In this document: piece by piece, positions 37,983-44,853 of the stretch | Numbering within the stretch: position 1 is the stretch's first letter | Layout of the letters: every line of letters starts with the position of its first letter | From: Novosphingobium decolorationis | GTDB taxonomy: Bacteria; Pseudomonadota; Alphaproteobacteria; Sphingomonadales; Sphingomonadaceae | Direction of reading: 5' to 3' | Length of the DNA stretch: 64,000 nucleotides | Assembly: GCF_018417475.1 (NCBI RefSeq) | Contig: NZ_CP054856.1 | Coordinates: forward strand, 1,279,001-1,343,000 | Made by a program: the position numbers and the translations under genes | Notes under the pieces: model-generated | What the model was told of the DNA's origin: nothing | The model's database searches: none | Seen by the model: only the letters and a program-made list of their open reading frames with translations

Positions 37983-38051
37983 CTGCGCCCTATCCTGCCG
38001 CTATAGCCTGTGCCCTGCAAGCGGGCTGCGAAATACCTCCCGGCAAGGACG

Positions 38052-38828
38052 TCAGGGCACGAACCAGCGCTGCTGCCAGCGGTAGACCGCCGGGATCGGC
38101 TCGCCTGCACCGTTGGTTGCCGGGCGAAAGCGGAAGCGAGCCTGCGCCAGTTCGCAGGTAATACGGTCCGCCGCCGGATCGGGGCTGGAACGCACGATGC
38201 GGCAGCCTGTCACGCGCCCCTCGGTCCCGACGCGCAGATCGATGACGACCGAATGGCCAAGACGCAGCTTGCGGCTCTTTCGGGGATAGTCGCGCGCCGA
38301 ACTGATGTCTCCCGCGATTTTCACGGTGGGCGTGCCACCACCACCTCCGCCCTGTCCCAAGCCGCGGCGCCCGGCGCCGGGCCCCAGCCCTTCGCCCGAG
38401 GCCCCGGTGCCCTCACCTGTGTCCCCCGCGCCCGCATCATCTTCGTTGCCATCGCCCGAAACCGGTGGTGCGGGGCGGGGACGCAGGGCCACGGGGGCCT
38501 CGGGCGCGGCAACCGGCTTGGCGTGCGCGCGTTCTCCCGCCTCGGCCGAGGCACCTTCCGGCTCGGGAGCAGGGTCTGGCGCAGGTGCAGGCTCTTCCAC
38601 CGGATCTTCGGGCGGTTCGGGCGGCTCGGGCGTGAACGTCACGGCCAGCCGCTCGCCCGCCGCAACAACGTTCTCGGCCAGGCCGGGCGCGAACATGTTC
38701 ACAACCACGAAGGCGAGCAGAACGTGCAGGCCCGCAACGACCAGAATGACCGGCAGCCTTGCCCCGACAGAGGCCCGATAACCGCGAGCCTGCGCGGATG
38801 TCTCGGAAGATGTACGGCCTGCGCCCAT
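38052..38828 (-). CDS. TonB-like energy-transducer protein
   Basis: 258 aa. A cytoplasmic N-terminus is followed by one transmembrane helix (about residues 25-50, with HVLLAFVVVNMF). A periplasmic Pro/Glu-rich spacer (PEPPEPPEDPVEEPAPAPDP) and a Gly-rich stretch lead to the C-terminal TonB-type domain containing RVGTEGRVTGCRIVRSSPDP and ending YRWQQRWFVP. It may energise outer-membrane receptors such as the one at 14472-16475. ExoB/ExbD genes are not next to it, so it may share those of another system. Confidence 0.88.
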   Translation of the reverse strand: MGAGRTSSETSAQARGYRASVGARLPVILVVAGLHVLLAFVVVNMFAPGLAENVVAAGERLAVTFTPEPPEPPEDPVEEPAPAPDPAPEPEGASAEAGERAHAKPVAAPEAPVALRPRPAPPVSGDGNEDDAGAGDTGEGTGASGEGLGPGAGRRGLGQGGGGGGTPTVKIAGDISSARDYPRKSRKLRLGHSVVIDLRVGTEGRVTGCRIVRSSPDPAADRITCELAQARFRFRPATNGAGEPIPAVYRWQQRWFVP

Positions 38829-38885
38829 GCCCTCCCAGATAGGAAGCGCTTGGCCCGAATGCCATTTACCCGCGCACCTCGCGGC

Positions 38886-39830
38886 TCAGAAATACCAGAC
38901 CAGCACCCCGTCGCAGTGTTCGCCGCCGCGAAGAGGAAACACCATCATCGACTTGAGCCCTGCCGCGACGGCGCCCTGAGCGATCGGGTCGGTCACATCG
39001 GTCGCGAGATCTTCGTCGACGAGGGGAATGCCCTTGCGGCACGCGCGCGCAAATGGCCCCTCCTCTGTCGATACATGTGCCTGCGCGTGGATCAGGGTAA
39101 GATCGCACTCGGTCTCGCAATACCCCGCGGCAAAGTGAAATGCGGCCCCGCTCTCATCGAGGCGCCAGTGTTCAACCCGTCCCGCAACCGGCGAAATCCG
39201 CGAAGAGACGAGCGTGAGCACCCAGGTTGCGCCATCGCGTGAAGGACAGGGCACCGCCATCGCCCGGTCGAAGCCGGTCGGCTCCTGCGCTTCGTTGCAC
39301 TGGAACCGCCCTTCGGGCGACAGCTTGGGCAGAATGACCGGTTGCCCCTGGTCCCAGGCCTTCCCCGGAACTCCGTAGCCGCGATGGAAGCGAAAGGTAT
39401 GCGCGTCGGCCTCAAAGCGTCGCGCATGACCAAAATAGCCATCTACGAGGCACAACTCCTCCTCCCCCTGACGGGCGCACCACAGTTCGAGTGCACCGAG
39501 GCGAAAGCGATCGTCCCCGCAGAAGAACAAGGTCACCGATACACATCGCGGGCCATCGAAGCCCGGCACTGCAACGGCGCAACTGAGCCCCTCGCTGAGA
39601 GCAGCCTCCTTGCGCACGAAGAACGAGTTGGCGAGATCCTTGATAAGGATCGGCCTCCCCTCCTTCCAACTGCGTCCCGGAAGTCCCTCTCCAAGGCGGA
39701 ATTGCATGCCCCGGCTCTCTGAGGCGAAATAATCCATCTCGCCATAGATCCCCGACTGCAGATCGATCGTTGTCCCATCGGCAGACGGCACCCACACCTC
39801 GATCGCGCGTATGAACGGCTCGCGCTCCAT
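38886..39830 (-). CDS. GAF-domain protein
   Basis: 314 aa with two tandem GAF-like modules. The first spans about residues 1-145: FRLGEGLPGRSWKEGRPILI, then CAVAVPGFDGPRCVSVTLFF. The second spans about residues 160-310: FHRGYGVPGKAWDQGQPVIL, and near the end DVTDPIAQGAVAAGLKSMMV. The G-[L/V]-PG-[R/K]-[S/A]-W signature occurs in both, so the gene probably arose by duplication. No output domain is fused. GAF modules bind small ligands or mediate dimerisation; the ligand here is unknown. It is a single gene without an evident partner. Confidence 0.82.
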   Translation of the reverse strand: MEREPFIRAIEVWVPSADGTTIDLQSGIYGEMDYFASESRGMQFRLGEGLPGRSWKEGRPILIKDLANSFFVRKEAALSEGLSCAVAVPGFDGPRCVSVTLFFCGDDRFRLGALELWCARQGEEELCLVDGYFGHARRFEADAHTFRFHRGYGVPGKAWDQGQPVILPKLSPEGRFQCNEAQEPTGFDRAMAVPCPSRDGATWVLTLVSSRISPVAGRVEHWRLDESGAAFHFAAGYCETECDLTLIHAQAHVSTEEGPFARACRKGIPLVDEDLATDVTDPIAQGAVAAGLKSMMVFPLRGGEHCDGVLVWYF

Positions 39831-39969
39831 CCTCTTGTGCCGCCCTCCTTCCTCCCACCGCCCGAGCGATGGCCCTCAACAGGCATGACGCCCAAGGCGA
39901 GCGATACGCGAACAAGGGTAACGGAGTTTCAAGCGCCGGCACCGGCGAAATCCTTAGCGCTGCGGCCCT

Positions 39970-41367
39970 TCAGCCATCCGTGAAGGTATAGGGCTGCGCC
40001 CCGCGCCGCGTGTCATCGACCATGACATCGCGTCCAATCGGCGGCACCGAACGTGCCGTGCAGTCCGACCGATGGCATAACCGGCACGTCACGCCGATCG
40101 GCGTGGCCTTCGCGATATCCGCATCCATCCCCCGGGCATAGACGAGGCGGGACGCCTCGCTTGCCGCGCAGCCCAGCGCCACGGCGCGGGTGACCTGCCC
40201 TCGCCCGTACCCATTGCCCCCGCTTGCCACCGTACGCGCGACCGAGAAGAAGCGCTCTCCCCCAGGCAGTTCGAGCCACTGGGTGTGGATCACCCGAGGC
40301 GCACGAAAGACCTGGTGCACGCTCCACAAGGGGCATCCGCCCCCATGCGCGGCAAAGGGGAAGCCCGCTCCATCCAGGCGCTTGGAGACATTGCCCGCCT
40401 CGTCCAGACGCAGGAAGAAGAACGGCACGCGCTCCTCGCCGGGCCGCTGGAGCGTGGTGAGGCGATGTGCGACCTGCTCGAAGCTCGCACCGAACAGGCC
40501 GCCCAGCGCCTCGATGTCGTAACCACGTTGCTCGGCGGCGCGCGCGAACTTGCCATAGGGCATGAGCATCGCCGCCGCGCCGTAAGCCGCCAGCGCACGC
40601 TGGAGGAGCACCCGCGTGGTCTCGCTGGCGAAGGTTTCCACCCGCAGGATCGCCTTGATATCGCTGCGCATCGCGGTGTGCGCGATATGGGTGGCCGTCT
40701 GGAAGTCGCGGCTGGGACCATCGAGCGTGTCATCAAGCAGGAGTTGCTGGTTGTGCCGATCAAAGCGGCGCAGCGCGCCCATCATGACCTCGGGCGGCAG
40801 CGCGCGCACGCGCACCCCCTTCTCCTTGAGCCATGCCTCGGCCCCGCCTGCCTGCTCGATCTCGGCCGCAAGATCCTCGGCGCGGGTGTCGAGTGGATGG
40901 AAATAGTTCCGCCGCGCCGCCAGGAATCGCTGCGCCTCGCGCACGGGCTCGTTTTCCTCGGCGCCGGGGCCGGCCGCGCGCTGTTCCGCCAGTGCCTGCT
41001 GCTCGCGCGTATAGGCGCCGTGAAGGCGCAGCAGCGCTTCACTCACCCCCGGAAAGCTCATCGCGATGTCCGAGATCTCCAGCGCGGGCAGGTCGATATC
41101 ACCGAAGATCGGATCACGCAGCACGTCGGACAGACGCCGCGCATAGTCCTCGCCGTCCTCGCTCGCGAGGTCGCCGATTTCCAGACGGTAGGTGCGCGCA
41201 AGCCGCACCAGCATCTCGGCCGTGACCGGACGCTGGTTGCGCTCGAGCAGCGCGACATAGCTGGGCGAGATCTCCAGATCGTCGGCCATGGCCTGCTGGG
41301 TGAGGCCGAGCTCCCGGCGCAAGCGGCGCAGGCGCGGACCAAGGTACAAGGGGCGGGTTTCAGCCAT
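39970..41367 (-). CDS. XRE-type regulator with ImmA/IrrE-like region, RamB/ScfR family
   Basis: 465 aa. The N-terminal HTH (about residues 10-65) has LRRLRRELGLTQQAMADDLE followed by SPSYVALLERNQRPVTAEML. The middle part (about residues 150-300) resembles the IrrE/peptidase-like domain of short-chain acyl-CoA regulators. The C-terminal domain has HGGGCPLWSVHQVFRAPRVI and the CRLCHRSDC cysteine motif. The family (RamB, MccR, ScfR) senses acyl-CoA or acetate status and controls the glyoxylate and methylcitrate routes. Its position divergent from aceA supports control of that gene. Start at the ATG at 41367; AGGAG lies 11 bp upstream. Confidence 0.92.
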   Translation of the reverse strand: MAETRPLYLGPRLRRLRRELGLTQQAMADDLEISPSYVALLERNQRPVTAEMLVRLARTYRLEIGDLASEDGEDYARRLSDVLRDPIFGDIDLPALEISDIAMSFPGVSEALLRLHGAYTREQQALAEQRAAGPGAEENEPVREAQRFLAARRNYFHPLDTRAEDLAAEIEQAGGAEAWLKEKGVRVRALPPEVMMGALRRFDRHNQQLLLDDTLDGPSRDFQTATHIAHTAMRSDIKAILRVETFASETTRVLLQRALAAYGAAAMLMPYGKFARAAEQRGYDIEALGGLFGASFEQVAHRLTTLQRPGEERVPFFFLRLDEAGNVSKRLDGAGFPFAAHGGGCPLWSVHQVFRAPRVIHTQWLELPGGERFFSVARTVASGGNGYGRGQVTRAVALGCAASEASRLVYARGMDADIAKATPIGVTCRLCHRSDCTARSVPPIGRDVMVDDTRRGAQPYTFTDG

Positions 41368-41390
41368 GCGGGGGTGGCTCCTGTGAGGCC

Positions 41391-41427
41391 TGTACAACTT
41401 TACATCCAAATCTTGTAAAGTTTGACA
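41391..41427. promoter_or_regulatory. Palindromic operator candidate between the RamB/ScfR-type gene and aceA
   Basis: Perfect inverted repeat AACTTTACA (41396-41404) and TGTAAAGTT (41414-41422) with a 9-bp spacer. The similarity extends outward: TGTACAACTTTACAT on one arm and TGTCAAACTTTACAA on the other agree at 12 of 15 positions. The core resembles the known RamB half-site, which contains AACTTTGCAAA. A further half-site-like AAAGTTTGCCC is at 41457-41467. It lies 24 bp from the regulator start and about 90 bp from aceA, suiting autoregulation plus aceA control. Confidence 0.65.
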
Positions 41428-41515
41428 ACGGCACTGCGCAAGCCATTTCGCGCAAGAAAGTTTGCCCGTATCTGGTGGTCATCGGAAACAACCGCCGCTT
41501 CCAAGGCCCTTCGCA

Positions 41516-43144
41516 ATGCAGGCCAACGGCACCATGAACGGGATGAGACCAGTGACCTACCAGAGCACGATCAGCGCCGCCGGACAGACCATCGGCAACG
41601 AACCCAACTGGAACGGCATCGAGGCCGAGTCGGTGGCGCGCATGCGCCTGCAGAACCGCTTCAACACCGGGCTCGACATCGCCCGCTACACCGCGAAGAT
41701 CATGCGCCAGGACATGGCGGCCTACGATGCCGATCCGGCCAACTACACCCAGTCGCTGGGCTGCTGGCACGGCTTCATCGGGCAGCAGAAGATGATCTCC
41801 ATCAAGAAGCATTTCGGCTCGACCAAGGGGCGCTACCTCTATCTCTCAGGCTGGATGGTCGCCGCGCTGCGCTCGGATTTCGGCCCCCTGCCCGACCAGT
41901 CGATGCACGAGAAGACCAGCGTCCCGGCCCTGGTGGAGGAGCTCTACACCTTCCTCAAGCAGGCCGACGCCCGCGAGCTTGGCGGCATGTTCCGCGATCT
42001 CGACAAGGCCCGCAAGGGCGGTGACGAGATGGAAGCCAAGCGCATCGAGACCGCGATCGACAACTACGAGACCCACGTGGTTCCGATCATCGCCGACATC
42101 GATGCCGGCTTCGGCAATGCCGAGGCAACCTACCTCCTCGCCAAGAAGTTCATCGAAGCGGGCGCCTGCTGCCTCCAGATCGAGAACCAGGTCTCGGACG
42201 AGAAGCAGTGCGGCCACCAGGACGGCAAGGTCACGGTTCCGCACGAGGACTTCATCGCGAAGATCCGGGCAATCCGCTATGCCTTCATGGAACTGGGGGT
42301 CGAGGACGGTCTGATCGTGGCGCGCACCGACTCGCTGGGCGCCGGACTCACCAAGCAGATCGCCTATACCCGCACGGCGGGCGACATCGGCGACCAGTAC
42401 AACAGCTACCTCGACTGCGAGGAAGTGGGAGCCGGTGAGGTCGGTCACGGCGAAGTCCTGATCAGCCGTGACGGCAAGCTCATGCGCCCCAAGCGCCTGC
42501 CCAGCAATCTCTACCAGTTCCGCAAGGGAACCGGCGAGGACCGCTGTGTGCTCGACTGCATCAACGCGCTTCGCAATGGTGCCGACCTGCTGTGGATCGA
42601 AACCGAGAAGCCGCATATCGGCCAGATCGGCGGAATGGTCAGCCGCATTCGCGAGGAAATGCCCAATGCTAAGCTGGTCTACAACAATTCGCCCAGCTTC
42701 AACTGGACGCTCAATTTCCGCCAGCAGGTCTACGATGCCTGGGAAGCGGCGGGACGTGATCTTTCGGGCTATGACCGCGCGAAGTTGATGAGCGTGGACT
42801 ACGACGGCACCGAGCTGGCGGCCGAGGCCGACGAGCGCATCCGCACCTTCCAGAGGGACGCGGCGCGCGAGGCGGGCATCTTCCACCACCTCATCACCCT
42901 GCCGACCTACCACACCGCGGCGCTGTCGACCGACAACCTCGCCAAGGAGTACTTCGGCGAACAGGGCATGCTCGGCTACGTCAAGGGTGTCCAGCGCCAG
43001 GAGATCCGCCAGGGCATCGCCTGCGTGAAGCACCAGAACATGGCCGGTTCGGACATCGGCGATGACCACAAGGAATACTTCGCCGGCGAAGCGGCTCTCA
43101 AGGCTGGCGGCGAACACAATACGATGAACCAGTTCGCGGCCTGA
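41516..43144 (+). CDS. aceA: Isocitrate lyase
   Basis: 542 aa from this ATG, the longer isocitrate lyase form seen in Pseudomonas aeruginosa and close to the eukaryotic type. It splits isocitrate to glyoxylate and succinate, allowing growth on acetate and fatty acids. The active-site Cys motif KQCGHQDGK matches the K-K/Q-CGH signature, with upstream IADIDAGFGNAEATYLLAKK and ICL residues in SLGCWHGFIGQQ. ATGs also occur at 41534 and 41543, so the N-terminus is uncertain by up to 9 residues. No malate synthase gene is adjacent. Confidence 0.96.
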   Translation: MQANGTMNGMRPVTYQSTISAAGQTIGNEPNWNGIEAESVARMRLQNRFNTGLDIARYTAKIMRQDMAAYDADPANYTQSLGCWHGFIGQQKMISIKKHFGSTKGRYLYLSGWMVAALRSDFGPLPDQSMHEKTSVPALVEELYTFLKQADARELGGMFRDLDKARKGGDEMEAKRIETAIDNYETHVVPIIADIDAGFGNAEATYLLAKKFIEAGACCLQIENQVSDEKQCGHQDGKVTVPHEDFIAKIRAIRYAFMELGVEDGLIVARTDSLGAGLTKQIAYTRTAGDIGDQYNSYLDCEEVGAGEVGHGEVLISRDGKLMRPKRLPSNLYQFRKGTGEDRCVLDCINALRNGADLLWIETEKPHIGQIGGMVSRIREEMPNAKLVYNNSPSFNWTLNFRQQVYDAWEAAGRDLSGYDRAKLMSVDYDGTELAAEADERIRTFQRDAAREAGIFHHLITLPTYHTAALSTDNLAKEYFGEQGMLGYVKGVQRQEIRQGIACVKHQNMAGSDIGDDHKEYFAGEAALKAGGEHNTMNQFAA

Positions 43145-43172
43145 CCGCCTCGCCTGGGAGAGGAGCGAGCGC

Positions 43173-43475
43173 ATGGATATCCGCGAACACCTGAAATTGC
43201 CGAGCGGGGTAACTCTCAAACTCGCCCCGCTCGCCGATACCGAAGAACTGACAACGACCGACGCCAATCCCGGCGCGCGCAATGGAAGGAGACGTGACAT
43301 GATGACTGCAACGACCACGACCGAACCGGCCCGCGCCCGCGCGGTGCTGTCCAACCAGGACTTCAAGCTGCTGCAGGACGCCTGCCTGTTCTACCTGAAG
43401 GCCCATGAGGACGATCCCATCTCGTCCAAGTACTCCGCGCTCTATCACCGCCTCGGCTCGGCAATCCGCCGTTGA
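43173..43475 (+). CDS. Small conserved-looking protein downstream of aceA
   Basis: 100 aa, 28 bp after aceA and probably co-transcribed. There are two in-frame starts with good ribosome binding sites. One is the ATG at 43173 after GGAGAGGAGCGAGC; the other is the ATG at 43299 after AAGGAGACG and would give 58 aa. The 58-residue part contains NQDFKLLQDACLFYLKAHED, which looks like a folded helical domain, while the first 42 residues look unstructured. I do not recognise the family. The shorter form may be the main product, or both may be made. Confidence 0.65.
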   Translation: MDIREHLKLPSGVTLKLAPLADTEELTTTDANPGARNGRRRDMMTATTTTEPARARAVLSNQDFKLLQDACLFYLKAHEDDPISSKYSALYHRLGSAIRR

Positions 43476-43553
43476 TGGAGCCCCCGGCACCGGCGCTCCA
43501 GAACGCCGGGTCGGGAAGCCGAATTCTTCGAGTTTTCCTGGGGAGGAAAGCGT

Positions 43554-43584
43554 GGCCCGTTCCGCAGTCACTGCGGGGCGGGCC
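43554..43584 (+). terminator. Terminator-like hairpin after the aceA unit
   Basis: Nested arms GGCCCG/CGGGCC and CCGCAG/CTGCGG with a 3-nt loop give a strong hairpin about 80 bp after the small gene; it is followed by only a short T stretch. Confidence 0.6.
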
Positions 43585-43652
43585 CATTTGCATGCCGGAG
43601 CGCCCTGTTGAGATGGAGGAGCGGTACTCCCGGATAGTTACGCAAGGCTCGA

Positions 43653-44702
43653 TTAGAGTATCCGTGATGATCAAGTCTGAGATTGCGCCCAGCATCTATC
43701 GGCTTTGAGCAGAGCGTTTGCGGTCACGACGAGCTTTCGCATGACGGCGGTGATGGCGATTTTGGCGGGCTTTCCTGCGGTGACGAGTTGTTGGTACTTT
43801 GCCTTGAGGTCAGGGTTGTATCGGGCGGCGACGAGGGCCGGCATATAGAGGGCCTGCCTCACGTTAGCACGTCCGCCGCGGATGAAGCTTTTGCCTTTCC
43901 ATTGTCCGGATTGCCGCGCAATCGGTGCAAGGCCGGCAAGGGACGCGGCCTGCTTGTTCTCAAGGCTGCCGAGTTCGGGCATGGTGGCGATGAGCTGGTT
44001 GGCGGTCAGCGTTCCCACACCCGCGATGCTGGTCAGTATCTGGTGTCGACGAGCGAGTACGGCATCGGCGGCGATCAGGTTGGAGATCTCAGCATCGAGG
44101 GCCGCGATATGTCGATCAATCTGTTCGAGCCGCTGGCGACACTGGCGCTTGAGAAAGGCGATGGTGAGATTTTTCTCACGATTTTTGAGCGCGGTGCGAT
44201 CACGAACCAGGCCATCTCGGGCATTGATGAGTTCCGCCATTTGGGTCTGCTGTGGGCTTCGAGCGGGTCTGACCACTGGCTGCAAGGTTGCGGCCATACG
44301 AGCCAGCAGGATGGCGTCAATGCGATCAGTCTTGGCCAGCGTGCCAGTCGCCTGGGCGAAGCGCCGGGCCCGTTCAGGGTTGAGCTTCACACAGGGCCAG
44401 TTGGTCAGCGCCGCCTCCAGTGCGCGATGATAGGTGCCGGTTGCCTCGTAGGCGATCCGTTCGATCGGCCATTGTCGCAGCCAGGCGATCAGCGCCTTGT
44501 GCCCCTTGGCGGTATTGGCAAACTGGCGCTCGGCGCCGACGGGGTAGGCATGGCAATCGAGGCTCGCTTTGGAGATGTCGATGCCGATCGTCTGTGGTAG
44601 ATTGTCGCTCATCTTTTCCGCTGTCCCATGCTTGTCATCCGGGTCCAAAACCCCGGTATCCGTTCGGGCCTGATGGAAAAGAAAGGGGCGATCCTACTCT
44701 AA
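43653..44702. mobile_element. IS110-family insertion sequence
   Basis: One transposase gene on the minus strand with short flanks. TTAGAGTA (43653-43660) and TACTCTAA (44695-44702) are an 8-bp inverted repeat at the two sides, in the style of the IS1111 subgroup. Ends are therefore provisional; a direct repeat GTATCCGT (43658 and 44656) is another clue but may be chance. It lies between the terminator of the aceA unit and the GGDEF/EAL gene. Confidence 0.65.
43671..44612 (-). CDS. IS110-family transposase
   Basis: 313 aa DEDD transposase/recombinase. N-terminal RuvC-like domain: IGIDISK (first Asp), AYEATGTYHRA (Glu) and KTDRIDAILLAR (Asp, Asp). A coiled-coil linker follows, then the C-terminal Tnp20 domain with SIAGVGTLTANQLIA (helix-hairpin-helix) and LAPIARQSGQWKG, whose Ser is the proposed nucleophile. 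It is intact, with no stop codon or frameshift. Start at the ATG at 44612 (MSDNLPQT). IS110 transposases work with a structured bridge RNA from the element; only about 90 bp is left for it upstream if the inverted repeat marks the end. Confidence 0.93.
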   Translation of the reverse strand: MSDNLPQTIGIDISKASLDCHAYPVGAERQFANTAKGHKALIAWLRQWPIERIAYEATGTYHRALEAALTNWPCVKLNPERARRFAQATGTLAKTDRIDAILLARMAATLQPVVRPARSPQQTQMAELINARDGLVRDRTALKNREKNLTIAFLKRQCRQRLEQIDRHIAALDAEISNLIAADAVLARRHQILTSIAGVGTLTANQLIATMPELGSLENKQAASLAGLAPIARQSGQWKGKSFIRGGRANVRQALYMPALVAARYNPDLKAKYQQLVTAGKPAKIAITAVMRKLVVTANALLKADRCWAQSQT

Positions 44703-44746
44703 CCCGGTCCCTTAACGACCGGCGGTTTCGCGATCCGTCCCCTTCC

Positions 44747-44778
44747 GCCCGGACCGGGGTGGCCACCCCGGTCCGGGC
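44747..44778. repeat. Perfect 32-bp palindrome
   Basis: GCCCGGACCGGGGTGG is followed directly by its exact reverse complement, with no spacer. It lies between the IS110-family element and the GGDEF/EAL gene. There is no T-run beside it. It could be a transcription barrier, an operator, or part of the element's structured end. Confidence 0.7.
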
Positions 44779-44853
44779 AATCCAGCATGGCCCAAACGGA
44801 CGGCGATGTCATAAGACAAGCGGTCTCAAGCCCGATCCCACTACAGCTTACGC

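Noticed and set aside
43658..44663. GTATCCGT direct repeat as target duplication of the IS110-family element
   Set aside because: Right copy lies inside the region bounded by the inverted repeat, and IS110 elements usually do not make such duplications; an 8-bp match may be chance.
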